Origin: DATJKD01 sp963834855
GTDB taxonomy: Bacteria > Pseudomonadota > Gammaproteobacteria > Steroidobacterales > Steroidobacteraceae
Length of the DNA stretch: 64,000 bases
Assembly (NCBI GenBank): GCA_963834855.1
Contig: CAWIDH010000012.1
Coordinates: 3,624-67,623 of the forward strand
Reading direction: 5' to 3'
The position numbers were made by a program, and so were the translations under genes. Under the pieces are notes generated by a model, which saw nothing but the letters and a program-made list of their open reading frames with translations, made no database searches and was not told the origin of the DNA. Shown here one piece after another: positions 42,121-51,193 of this stretch (within the stretch, counting starts at the first letter, position 1; every line of letters starts with the position of its first letter).

Positions 42121-43389
42121 ATGAGCCGCGTGAGCACGACGAAGCCGTTCGATATCTCCAAGCGGGAGGTCTGGGAAGCCTTCAAGAGAGTGAAGGGGAA
42201 CCAGGGAGCGGCTGGAGTAGACGGACAGTCCATCGCGGAGTTCGAGGCGGACCTCAAGTCCAACCTCTACAAGCTCTGGAACCGACTGTCCTCGGGAAGC
42301 TACTTCCCGCCGCCGGTGCGGCGCGTGGATATCCCGAAAGCGAGTGGCGGAACACGGCCGTTGGGGATCCCGACGGTTGCCGATCGCATCGCTCAGGAGG
42401 TGGTCCGCCGGTACCTTGAGCCACGGCTGGAACCTGTGTTCCATCCCAACTCCTATGGGTACCGACCGCGTCGCTCGGCGCTCGATGCTGTGGCCCGGGC
42501 TCGTCAGCGTTGCTGGCGGTACGACTGGGTGCTTGACATCGACATCAAGGCGTTCTTCGACAGCCTCGACTGGGAGTTGTTGCTTCGTGCGCTGCGTCGG
42601 CACACCGACTGCGCGTGGGTACTGCTCTATGTCGATCGCTGGCTGAAGGCGCCGATGCAGCGGGAGGATGGCACGATCGAGCCTCGGAATGCGGGGACTC
42701 CTCAGGGTGGCGTGATCAGTCCGATCCTGGCCAACCTGTTCCTGCACTACGCGTTCGACAAGTGGATGGATCGCGAGTATCCGGCGGTAGCGTTCGAGCG
42801 CTACGCGGACGATGCGATCTGCCATTGCCGGACGCGTGCCGAGGCCGAGGCCTTGCGTGCCGCGCTTGCGGCACGGTTCGCGGTCTGCCGGTTGGAGTTG
42901 CATCCGCAGAAGACGAAGATCGTCTACTGCAAGGACACCAATCGGAAAGGCCGGCATCCGGTCATCACGTTCGACTTCCTCGGGTACACGTTCAGACCGA
43001 GGCTGGCGGCGTGGCCGAACGGGAAGTACGGCGTCTCGTTCCTTCCGGCGGCGTCGTCGACGGCGCTGAAGGAAATCAGACGTGCGATCCGTCGCTGGTC
43101 GTTGCAGACCCGCACGGACAAGGCACTCGATGATCTGGCGAGGATGTTCGCACCGTACATCCGTGGCTGGATCAACTACTACGGTCAGTTCTACAAATCC
43201 GTCCTGGCGATGACGCTGCGACGGATCGACGTCCACCTCGTCGCGTGGGCACGCCGCACGTTCAAGCGCCTTCGGCAGCAGCCGAGAGGGGCGCGCGAGT
43301 GGTTGGCTTCCGTGATCCGACGATCGCCAGCGCTGTTCGCGCACTGGCCGCTTGTGTATCGCAACGTCCGGACATTAGGAGCCGTATGA
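42121..43389 (+). CDS. ltrA: Group II intron reverse transcriptase/maturase
   Basis: 422 residues from the ATG at 42121 (MSRVSTTKPFDISKREVWEA). The frame is open from 41761, but the earlier part is intron RNA. RT motifs in order: RRVDIPKASGGTRPLGIPTV, NSYGYRPRRSALDAVARARQ, DIDIKAFFDSLDW (Asp), GTPQGGVISPILANLFLHYA, FERYADDAICHCRT (the YADD active site) and FDFLGYTFRPR. The maturase domain X follows, with FAPYIRGWINYYGQFYKS. No HNH endonuclease domain is present, so mobility would be replication-linked retrohoming. Intact with no frameshift, unlike its surroundings. Confidence 0.95.
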   Translation: MSRVSTTKPFDISKREVWEAFKRVKGNQGAAGVDGQSIAEFEADLKSNLYKLWNRLSSGSYFPPPVRRVDIPKASGGTRPLGIPTVADRIAQEVVRRYLEPRLEPVFHPNSYGYRPRRSALDAVARARQRCWRYDWVLDIDIKAFFDSLDWELLLRALRRHTDCAWVLLYVDRWLKAPMQREDGTIEPRNAGTPQGGVISPILANLFLHYAFDKWMDREYPAVAFERYADDAICHCRTRAEAEALRAALAARFAVCRLELHPQKTKIVYCKDTNRKGRHPVITFDFLGYTFRPRLAAWPNGKYGVSFLPAASSTALKEIRRAIRRWSLQTRTDKALDDLARMFAPYIRGWINYYGQFYKSVLAMTLRRIDVHLVAWARRTFKRLRQQPRGAREWLASVIRRSPALFAHWPLVYRNVRTLGAV

Positions 43390-43413
43390 GCCGAGAGGTT
43401 CACGTACGGTTCT
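43379..43413 (+). ncRNA. Group II intron domain V
   Basis: 35 bases from GAGCCGTATGAG to CACGTACGGTTCT, forming the conserved catalytic hairpin with the AGC-type triad (here GAGCC at the 5' strand) and a GAGA tetraloop-like cap. It overlaps the maturase stop region and is followed by domain VI. Confidence 0.92.
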
Positions 43414-44429
43414 GGGAGAGCGCGGCGGTGCGACTCCGCCGCGCCACTCACCTGCCGCTGTACCGGCAGAGCGAGATCTACGCCCGGGAAGGCGTCGAGC
43501 TCGATCGCTCCACGCTCGCCGACTGGGTCGGCGGGGCGAGTGCCTTGCTCGATCCGCTCGTTGAAGCGATCGGCCGCCATGTGCTCGCTGCCGAGAAGCT
43601 GCACGGCGACGATACCCCGGTGCCGGTGCTGTGTCCGGGCCGCGGCACGACCCGAACCGGGCGGCTGTGGACTTACGTGCGTGACGACCGGCCGGCCGCG
43701 AGTGAGGACCCGCCGGCGGTGCTGTTCCGTTACTCGCCGGACCGCAAGGGTGAGCGGCCGAAGCGACACCTCGCCTCGTTCACCGGCGTCCTGCAGGCCG
43801 ACGGCTATGCCGGCTTCGAGCAACTGTACGGCGCGCGGATCACCGAAGCGGCCTGCTGGGCGCACGTGCGACGCAAGTTCTACGACCTGCAGGTCGCACA
43901 GAGCTCGCCCCTGGCCGAGGCGGCGCTCGCCCGGATCGGTGAGCTCTACGCGATCGAGGCCGAGATCCGCGGCCGGCCGCCCGAGGAACGTTGCGCCGTG
44001 CGCCAGGCCCGCGCCGGACCGCCGCTCGCGGCCTTGCACGACTGGCTGCACGCGACGCTCGCCACCCTGTCGAAGAAGAGCGAGCTCGCCGGCGCGATCA
44101 AGTACGCGTTGTCGCGCTGGGCGGCGCTCACGCGCTATTGCGACGATGGCCGCCTCGAGATCGACAACAATGCCGCCGAGCGGGCGCTGCGCGCCTGTGC
44201 GTCTGGGGCGCAAGAACTGGCTGTTCGCCGGGGCGGACTCGGGCGGTGAGCGCGCCGCAGCGATCTATACGCTGCTCGGCACCGCGAAGCTCAACGACCT
44301 GGATCCGGAGGCCTACCTGCGTCACGTGCTCGAGCGCATCGCCGAACACCCGATCAACCGCATCGACGAGTTGCTGCCATGGAATCTCGCCGCGCAGCTA
44401 CCAACCCTCCAACTCGCCGCCTGATCATC

Positions 44430-45520
44430 CCGTCAACCTGCCCAGACCGGACGCTTACCGCCGAGCGGGACGAGCTCACGAAGCTGCGGCGCGAGAACCG
44501 CCAGCTCAAGCTCGAGCGGGAGATTCTCTCAAAAGCCGCGGCCTGGTTCACACAGGAGACCGCGCCGAATTCGAAACGCTCTACGGATTCGTGAAGGCGA
44601 ACCAGGCCACCCTTCCGGTGAGCACGATGTGCCGGTTGCTGAAGGTCTCCACGAGCGGCTTCCACGAGTGGCAGGATCGTCCATTGTCGGCCCATGCCCG
44701 CAGGGACGTGAAGGTGATGGCGCGATCCATAGCATCCACGAGCGTTCCCATCGCACCTATGGAGCGCGGCGCGTGCACGCGGAATTGCGTGAAACCTACG
44801 CCGTACGTGTCGGGCGCAAGCGCGTCGCGCGCCTGATGCAACGGGCCGGCTTGAAGGGCGTGCAGAAGCGCCGTTTCCTGTGCACCACGCGCAGCGGCAA
44901 CGCTGAGCGCTGGGGGCCGGATCTGGTGGATCGGCACTTCGTTGCCGACCGGCCCGATGCCCTGTGGGTCGCGGACGCGACCTACATCCCCACGGCCGAG
45001 GGCTTTCTGTACCTGGCGATCGTGCTCGATGTGTTATCGCGTCTGATCGTCGGTTGGGCGATGGATGCTGGCTTGGGCAAGCCGTCTCAAGGCGCTCGAC
45101 ATGGCCTATGCGCAACGCTCGCCGCACGAGGTGATCCATCATTCCGATCATGGTAGCGAGTACACGGCGATTGCCTTTGGAACGCGCTGTCAGCGGCTCG
45201 GTGTACAACCTTCGATGGGCAGCGTGGCGACTGTTTCGATAACGCGATGGCCGAAAGCTTCTTCGCCAGCCTGGAATGCGAGGTGCTCGACCGCAATCAC
45301 TTTCTGACTCGTGATGAAGCGCGCGCAGCGATCTTCGCATCGATCGAGGGTTGGTATAATCCGCATCGCAAGCACTCGTCCTTGGGCTATCTTTCACCGC
45401 AGGAGTTCGAGAGACGCTTCACCTGAAGAGAGGAAACCCACCCGAGACAGAAATCACAAACTCACGACCGTCCGTGAAATCGGGGCCACCCCAGAGAGCG
45501 GCCGGACGACAGCCTCGGCC
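44430..45520 (+). mobile_element. IS3-family remnant (copy B), 5'-truncated
   Basis: Starts inside orfA directly after the IS66 tnpC stop, so its left end is lost. The right side beyond the transposase stop contains GTGAAATCGGGGCCACCCCA, a plausible terminal repeat ending in CA near 45503. Different sequence from IS3 copy A. Confidence 0.75.
44440..45426 (+). pseudogene. IS3-family transposase OrfA (3' part) and OrfB, frameshifted
   Basis: The OrfA tail reads LTAERDELTKLRRENRQLKL then EREILSKAAAWFTQET. OrfB: FETLYGFVKANQATLPVSTM, RTYGARRVHAELRETYAVRV, RPDALWVADATYIPTAEGFL (first Asp), IHHSDHGSEYTAIAFGTRCQ (second Asp), AMAESFFASLECEVLDRNHF (Glu) and WYNPHRKHSSLGYLSPQEFE. All three acidic residues survive, but at least four frame breaks and the missing start make it non-functional as given. 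Confidence 0.85.
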
Positions 45521-45981
45521 GAGTGCCGCCCCTGATGTTCGTGGCGAGGCAAACAGCAGTGCGGGAGCTTGCTTCTGACTTGTGTCCTTGACTGGGAGCT
45601 TACGGTTTACCGTAGGGGTCGCGACACGGGTGCGCTGGCGATGCCTTGAGTGCCGACATCCTTGCGTAGCCGATGAGGCACGAGTTACCAAGCAGCCAAG
45701 GCATCCAGAAACAGCTGCGTACCTGGCAAGCACGCGGGTAATTCTTCTGCGCGGTAATGTCTGTTAAGGTTCCAGGTATCAATCAGAATATAAGACCGGT
45801 CGTGGCAGGATTCCACTTGGTGATTCATGGACAAACCACTCAACAAATGTTCGTATACGATCAAGCGCGCGACTTCGGTCGGCGTTGAAGCCGCTCTCGA
45901 TTGATACGCCGCACATCTCTTTGCAGGACGTTCGATGGCGTCTCCGCGTTTCGCTATTTCTGCTGATGCTGCACTGAGCCT
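45521..45981. other. Region without a recognisable gene
   Basis: About 460 bases between the IS3 remnant and the second wzx. Only short frames that match nothing I know. It could hold decayed coding sequence and the wzx promoter. Confidence 0.4.
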
Positions 45982-47335
45982 ATGTCGCTGAAGCGAGATA
46001 CGATTGGAATATCGCGGGAATGGGATTGCCGCTGCTGGCAGGCGTGCTGTTCGTCCCTTTCATGCTCGAACGGTTGGGAAACGAGCGTTTCGGTGTCGTG
46101 ACCTTGATTTGGGCCCTGATCGGCTATTTCGGGCTCTTTGATATGGGAGTGGGGCGAGCGCTCACGGTAGAAATCAGCAAATTGCGCGCCGCTGGCCACG
46201 ATGGTGGTGTGGGTGAAGCACTGCATGCCGGACTCTTCATTACTCTTGCGACTGGCGCCGTAGGAGCGGCGATCATGTTGTCCATTGCCCCATATCTTTC
46301 GCACGATTGGTTGAAGGTCAGCCCGCAATGGCAATCCGATACCCAGACTGCTTTTCAGATTGCAGCGCTTGGGATCATACCGACTACCGTGGCGAGCGGA
46401 GTGCGCGGCGCGCTGGAGGGGGCCGGAGCGGTTTGCGGCGTCGAATGCAATCCGGCTTTTTCTTGGCTTGTGCATGTTCGCGCTTCCTGCTGTGTCGCTC
46501 ACGCTGCACGGCAACCATCTCTGGTGTATAGCCCTCTATCTGGTTGGCGTGCGCGTGGCTGCTGCCTTGATCAGTTTGTTATGCATGAGATCGCAGGTTG
46601 GTGTTTGACCCAATCCGTCCAACGTGAAATCTCGCATCAGGCCATTGCTCAGCTACGGCGTTTGGGTGACAGTCTCCGGGATAGTCGGCCCAATGATGAT
46701 TTACGGGGATCGTTTTTTCGTCGCCGTTGCGGTAAGCGCCGATCAGTTGCCGTTCTATGCTATACCCCAGGAGGCCCTTCAACGCTTGTTGATCATTCCC
46801 GGTGCTCTCGCCGCGGCGTTGCTTCCGAGGTTCGCTTCGTCTAATGGTGCTTGCTTGCAGATACGTACAAGAGGAACTACCGGCGCGTTGCCTAGTGATG
46901 TTGCTTGCGTGCGCGGCTGCAGCGGTCTTCGCCCAACCCGTTCTCGCATGGTGGCTCACTCCGGCCTTTGCAAAAAGACCCGCACCCGATCGTTCTGATT
47001 CTTGCCGTCGCGATCTGGTTCAACTCGATAGCGCACCTACCGCTACTGTGCTGCATGCGCATGGCCGTACGAAAGTCACCGCCATGTTTCACTTGTCCGA
47101 GTTGGGGTTCTATTTCGTCGCGCTGTATTGGCTGGCAACGCATTTTGGATTGGTCGGAGCGGCAATAGCCTGGCTTGCGCGCGTACTGCTCGACCTTGTT
47201 CTGCCGAGATTGCCGCCAATAAGCTACTCAAGAGACAAACCGCGCATGTCATCGCCTGAGCAGTGGAGGATCGGTCAGCACGGCCGGAGGATGATCTTGA
47301 AAGCGTTGGCGCATGCCCGTTTGCGATTGCGTTGA
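45982..47335 (+). CDS. wzx: Polysaccharide flippase Wzx, frameshifted
   Basis: About 440 residues over several frames. Start MSLKRDTI at 45982, then WNIAGMGLPLLAGVLFVPFM, GNERFGVVTLIWALIGYFGL and FDMGVGRALTVEISKLRA, the classic N-terminal MATE/PST flippase pattern. Later blocks: LLSYGVWVTVSGIVGPMMIY, GDRFFVAVAVSADQLPFYAI, LLIIPGALAAALLPRFASSN, LACAAAAVFAQPVLAWWLTP and LGFYFVALYWLATHFGLVGA. It would flip the undecaprenyl-linked repeat unit across the inner membrane. Many one-base shifts. The last ~25 codons look foreign and may come from the following IS110 remnant. Confidence 0.82.
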
Positions 47336-47489
47336 GCGAAGCCTCGCGCATCGCGACATATAGGACTGGAGTTTTTTCTGGAAAGTGGAGTTATTGGCGG
47401 TGCGCTGAATGTCTCGCACTGTCCCTGGACCCAGGCCGACCGAAGCATCGATTGGACGGGCGCTCGCCCGTCCTCTCGTGAAGAACGGC

Positions 47490-48015
47490 CGGCTACGCCG
47501 CCAGCGGCGCGCCTTTAGCGGCACGCGGATCGCCCACAGGCGCCGCGCGGTTTTGTTCGCCAGCGCCACGGCGGCGATGTTGACCCCACGCCGTCTGGCC
47601 AGTTGCTGCAGCCACACGCTCAAGGGGTCGGTTTTCCCGCCACATGGCGCAGCACCGCGCGGGCGCCGTGGATGAGCTGGGTACGCAAGTACCGATCCCC
47701 GCGTTTACTGATCCCCAACAGCACGGGTTTACCGCCCGTGGAGTGCTGCCGTGGCACAAGTCCCAGGGAGGCGGCGAGCTGTCGGCCGTTGCGGTAGTGC
47801 ACCGGATCGCCCACCGTGGCGACGTACGCGGAAGCGATGATCGGGCCAATGCCGCTCTCCGCATGAAGCGCCCGCACGAATAGTCCCATCCGGAGATCGA
47901 ACACATAGTCGTCGATGGCGCCTTCTACAGTTCGTCTGGTACCGTTCTCCGACCTGATTCGGGCGACGTTGCGCAGGGTTAGTGCGATCATCGTTCTTTC
48001 TGAGAGCCTTAGAAA
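47490..48015 (-). mobile_element. IS110-family transposase remnant (C-terminal part)
   Basis: The minus strand encodes ESGIGPIIASAYVATVGDPV, YRNGRQLAASLGLVPRQHST, GGKPVLLGISKRGDRYLRTQ and LIHGARAVLRHVAGK. After a shift it reads LSVWLQQLARRRGVNIAAVA and LANKTARRLWAI. This is the Transposase_20 (Tnp) domain of IS110/IS1111 proteins, including its catalytic serine region. The N-terminal DEDD RuvC-like domain is missing, so the bridge-RNA-guided recombinase is incomplete. The glycosyltransferase that follows on the plus strand lacks its N-terminus, so this remnant marks a joint. Confidence 0.82.
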
Positions 48016-48032
48016 TGACTTCGATTTTGTAG

Positions 48033-48775
48033 GTGCGAGATGAACGACTGTGGGTAGTTGCAAACGGACTGACGGACTTGCGTCGCGCCCAGATCGGCGA
48101 GATCGCACTGCTGCGACCCTCGAGAAAGGACCACTGCGCGTGCTATACCTCTCTAATCTCATCGTTTCCAAGGGGTATCTGGAACTCTTCGATGGTACCC
48201 GAGAAGCGATGCGTCCGGCGCGAACATAGAGGTTCGTTTCTGCGGTGAGTTCATGAGTAGCCATGATGATCCACCAAGCTTCGATCTCGCGAAGTCCCGG
48301 GAGGTGTTCGAAGCACAACTGAAGGCGTTTCCGGAACGCGGACGGCTCAAGCACTGCGGGCTCGTGACCGGGCAGAAGAAAGTCGATGCATTCGCCTGGG
48401 CAGATGTCGTCGTACTCCCGACTCGCTACGTCAATGAGGGCCAGCCCGTTCTCTGATCGAAGCGATGGCCGCTGGAATCGCGATTGTGGCCACGCGGTTC
48501 CGTGCCATCGGGGCCTTGCTCGAGGACGGAGTGAATCGGCTCTTTGTCGGTCGCGAGTCGGGCAGGACGGTCGCAAACGACTGCTGCAACTGGCAGGTAA
48601 CCGCCAGTTGCTGGAGGACATGCAGCGGGCAAGCCTGAGAAGATTCGACCAGCATTTCACCCAGACGACACATCTATCGAACCTGTTGGATGTCCTGGGG
48701 CGCGCCGCAGGCGAGCGCGGGATTGCGCTTTCGCGGCAAGTCGTCGCTGGTGACAGCGCTCGCACCAGCGCCTGA
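48033..48775 (+). pseudogene. C-terminal half of a GT4 glycosyltransferase
   Basis: Recognisable GT-B C-terminal features: LWVVANGLTDL, PLRVLYLSNLIVSKGYLELF, NIEVRFCGEFM, FAWADVVVLPTRYVNEGQPV (the acceptor/donor EGQPxxLIEAMAAG region) and LIEAMAAGIAIVATRF. The N-terminal acceptor-binding domain is absent: the IS110 remnant ends just upstream. At least five one-base shifts. Inactive as it stands. Confidence 0.75.
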
Positions 48776-48778
48776 TGC

Positions 48779-50097
48779 ATGAGTGTTATGTCCACAATCG
48801 AGGGTGTCCGTAACGTATCGCTCATTGCGTCAGAGGGGGGGCGCACGCTTCGGTTGCTGGTCGTCACACAGTATTTTCAGGCCGGAGAACTTCCGAGTTA
48901 ACGACCTCGTCGACTGGCTAATCGAGCCTGGCCACAAGGTTGTAGTTTGGCCCCGGCTTGCCGAACTACCCGACGGGCGAGTATCTTCGATGGGTATACG
49001 GCGCTCGGTCCATGGACTCAGCGGGCCCGCAATCTGACGATTTATCGGGTCCCTCTCGTTCGTAGAGGCAATGGGCGCGGGGTCCGCCTCGCCTTGAATT
49101 ACGTGAGCTTCGCGCTGTTCGCTTCTCTAATCGGTCCATTCCGGTGCCGTGGACGCTTCGATGCCGTGTTCGTGCATGAGCCGTCCCCTGTCACTGTCGG
49201 AGTACCTCCGGCCATCATTCGTACGCTGAAGCGGACACCGCTATTTTCTGGGTGCCGATCTGTGGCCGGAGAGCCTCGAGGCGACTGGGTCCGTAAGATG
49301 GGCCTCGGCCCTGCGCATCGTGGACTGGCGTACACGGGCTGGATCTACCGTCGCTGTGACTGGGTGTTGATGCAGTCGCGGCTCCTTTGGTCCGCGCATC
49401 GAGCGCCATGGGATTGATCCGCGACGACTGTTCTACTTTCCGAACTGGGCGGAGCCGGTCCTGAGCGACTCGCGGAGCAGCCCGCGCGACGCATCCACGA
49501 ACGAATTGCCCGCCGGATTCCGGGTTCTCTACGCTGGTAATATTGGCGCGGCCCAGGACTTCCCGGCCCATGCTAGACGCCACCAAAGGAGCTGAAACAT
49601 CGGAGCGATATCCACTGGATCCTGGTTGGCACCGGACACGCCGCCGGAATGGGTAAGAGGGAGTGAACCGCCGAGGCCTGACAGAGGCAACGGTCGCTGC
49701 CCGGCGCGTTTCCGCCGGAGCGCATGCCGGTGTTCTTTCGGGCTGCCGATGCGTTACTGGTGTCTTGCGGGACCCGGACCCGACCTTCGCGCTGACCGTG
49801 CCCGCCAAGGTGCAGGCCTATCTCGTGACCGGTCGCCCGATCATCGCAATGGTCGACGGCGAAGGTGCGCGTATCGTCGCCGAATCCGGCGCCGGTCTGA
49901 CGTGCGGAGCAGGCGACGCAAGTGCGCTCGCATCACGCGTACTGCGAACTCTGCGCCCTCGATCCCCGTGAGCGAGCAGAGATGGGGGCCCGGGGGCGCG
50001 CGTACAGCCGTGGGCAGCGGACTCTTCCGTTCCGCAATCTGCTGATGCGCCGGTTGGAGAGATGGTTGGCGGGTGATGACGTGCCGGGGATCACGTG
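48779..50097 (+). CDS. Glycosyltransferase family 4, frameshifted
   Basis: About 410 residues reconstructed. ATG at 48779 (MSVMSTIEGVRNVSLIASEG), then RTLRLLVVTQYF, RPENFRVNDLVDWLIE and GHKVVVW. Later: LTIYRVPLVRRGNGRGVRLA, NYVSFALFASLIGPF, DAVFVHEPSPVTVGVPAIIR, FYFPNWAEPVL, GFRVLYAGNIGAAQDFP and FALTVPAKVQAYLVTGRPII, ending ADDVPGIT. The RPENFRxND and SKxQxY-like PAKVQAYLxxGRPI motifs mark retaining GT4 sugar transferases that accompany fnl/wbj clusters. At least eight frame breaks. Ends 45 bases before wbjB. Confidence 0.8.
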
Positions 50098-50142
50098 ATA
50101 TCCGTCGCCGGCCCATGCAGCGCGGTGCGGTAGGGAGGGGGA

Positions 50143-51193
50143 ATGGTGGACGGCGTCCGGGGCAAGACGATCCTGATCGCCGGTGGCACAGGTTCCTTCG
50201 GCAACGAGTTGCTCACCTCGCTGCTGCGGACGGAGTTCCAAGAGGTCCGCGTCTTCAGCCGCGATGAGCTCAAGCAGGGAAGTGATGCGGCTTTCCCTCC
50301 GTAATCCACGGGTTCGTTTTCACATCGGAGACGTGCGGCGTGATGGCCACAGCGTGGACTGGGTGGCGGATGGCGGGCGTCGACCTCGTGTTCCCGGCAA
50401 GCTGCCGCGCTCAAGCAGGTGCCGTCCTGCGAGTTCTTCCCGATGCAGGCCGTCATGACGAATGTCGTCGGAAGCTACAACGTGATCGAATCTGCCGCGG
50501 CTCACGACGTACCCGAGTGGTATGTCCTCGGGACGGACAAGGCGGTGTATCCCGTGAACGCAATGGGTATGACCAAGGCTCTGATAGAGAAAGTTGCCCA
50601 GAGTACCGCTCGACTGCAATACGGACGCGTCGGACCCTCGTCTGTACGGTGCGCTACGGCAACGTGATGTGCTCGAGGGGCTCGGTCATTCCGCCTGTTC
50701 ATTCGCCAGATCAAGGCCGGGGAGGCGCTGACTGTGACGGAGCCGCAGATGACCCGGTTTCTGTTGAAACTGAGCGATGCGATCGATCTGGTCCTCCTTG
50801 CGTTCAGGAAAGAGCCAGCGCCGGCGACATACTCATCCGCAAGGCTCCCGCGTCGACGATCGCCGACCTGACCAAGGCGTTGCAGCGGACTCGGTTCAAG
50901 CCGCGCGTCAGCATCAAGGTCATCGGCGTCCGGCACGGGGAAAAGTTGCACGAAACGCTGGCGTCCCGTGAAGAGCTCGCGCGTGCCGAAGATATGGGTG
51001 GGTTGTACTATCGTGTGGCTCTCGACGACCGCGATCTGAATTATGACAAGTACTTCACGTTAGGCGATAGGGCGAGGGCAAGCAACTCGCTCATTCAACT
51101 CGCAAAACACGAGACGACTTGCCGTCGAGGAAATACGTCGAACTCCTCCTGTCTCTTCCCGAGGTGCGTGCGGAGCTGAGCGATGCGAGGTGA
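50143..51193 (+). CDS. wbjB: UDP-GlcNAc 4,6-dehydratase/5-epimerase (first step to UDP-L-FucNAc), frameshifted
   Basis: Homologue of WbjB/FnlA/CapE. ATG at 50143 after a GGGAGGGGGA ribosome-binding site. Reconstructed: KTILIAGGTGSFGNELLTSL, VRVFSRDE, RVRFHIGDVR, ALKQVPSCEFFPMQAVMTNV, GSYNVIESAAAHDVPEWYVL, GTDKAVYPVNAMGMTKALIE (Met-x3-Lys in place of Tyr-x3-Lys, as in this family), VRYGNVMCSRGSVIP, TEPQMTRFLLKLSDAIDLVL and VIGVRHGEKLHETLASREEL. The C-terminus reads as LLLSLPEVRAELSDAR after shifts. The stop at 51193 overlaps the probable wbjC start. At least seven one-base breaks. Confidence 0.87.

Larger units (their letters stand above)
41594..43452 (+). mobile_element. Group II intron with maturase, inserted in IS66 tnpC
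   Basis: The 5' end starts GTGTGCC, the GUGYG consensus. Near the 3' end, a 35-base domain V and a domain VI stem (GGCGGTGCGACTCCGCC) are recognisable, and the intron ends ...CACTCACC. Boundaries are +/-1 base: joining 41593 to 43453 restores the tnpC frame. Structured domains I-III lie at 41594-42120, upstream of the maturase. About 1.86 kb, same strand as the host gene, so it can be spliced from the transcript. Confidence 0.9.
41306..44424 (+). mobile_element. IS66-family remnant (tnpC only), split by a group II intron
   Basis: Only the tnpC gene of an IS66 element remains; tnpA and tnpB are missing on the left, where IS630-A abuts. The right side runs directly into an IS3 remnant. The tnpC coding sequence is interrupted at 41593/43453 by a group II intron. 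Confidence 0.85.
41310..44424 (+). pseudogene. IS66 transposase TnpC, 5'-truncated and intron-interrupted
   Basis: The N-terminal part (41310-41593) covers the zinc-ribbon CACPGCGGPLKP, LEYVPARFKVIRHVRPKFS and GPGLLAHVLVSKYADH. After the intron the chain continues LPLYRQSEIYAREGVELDRS, TLADWVGGASALLDPLVEAI, LHGDDTPVPVLCPGRGTTRT (catalytic Asp), VLQADGYAGFEQLYG and DNNAAERALR. A shift near 44205 leads to LGRKNWLFAGADSGGERAAA and the C-terminus ending TLQLAA. Splicing at the intron gives an in-frame DHLPLYRQ junction. The first ~80 residues are missing. Confidence 0.88.

Noticed and set aside
45521..45981. A gene between the IS3 remnant and wzx
   Set aside because: Short frames of 60-100 codons on both strands match no family and have no consistent start; described as a region without a recognisable gene.
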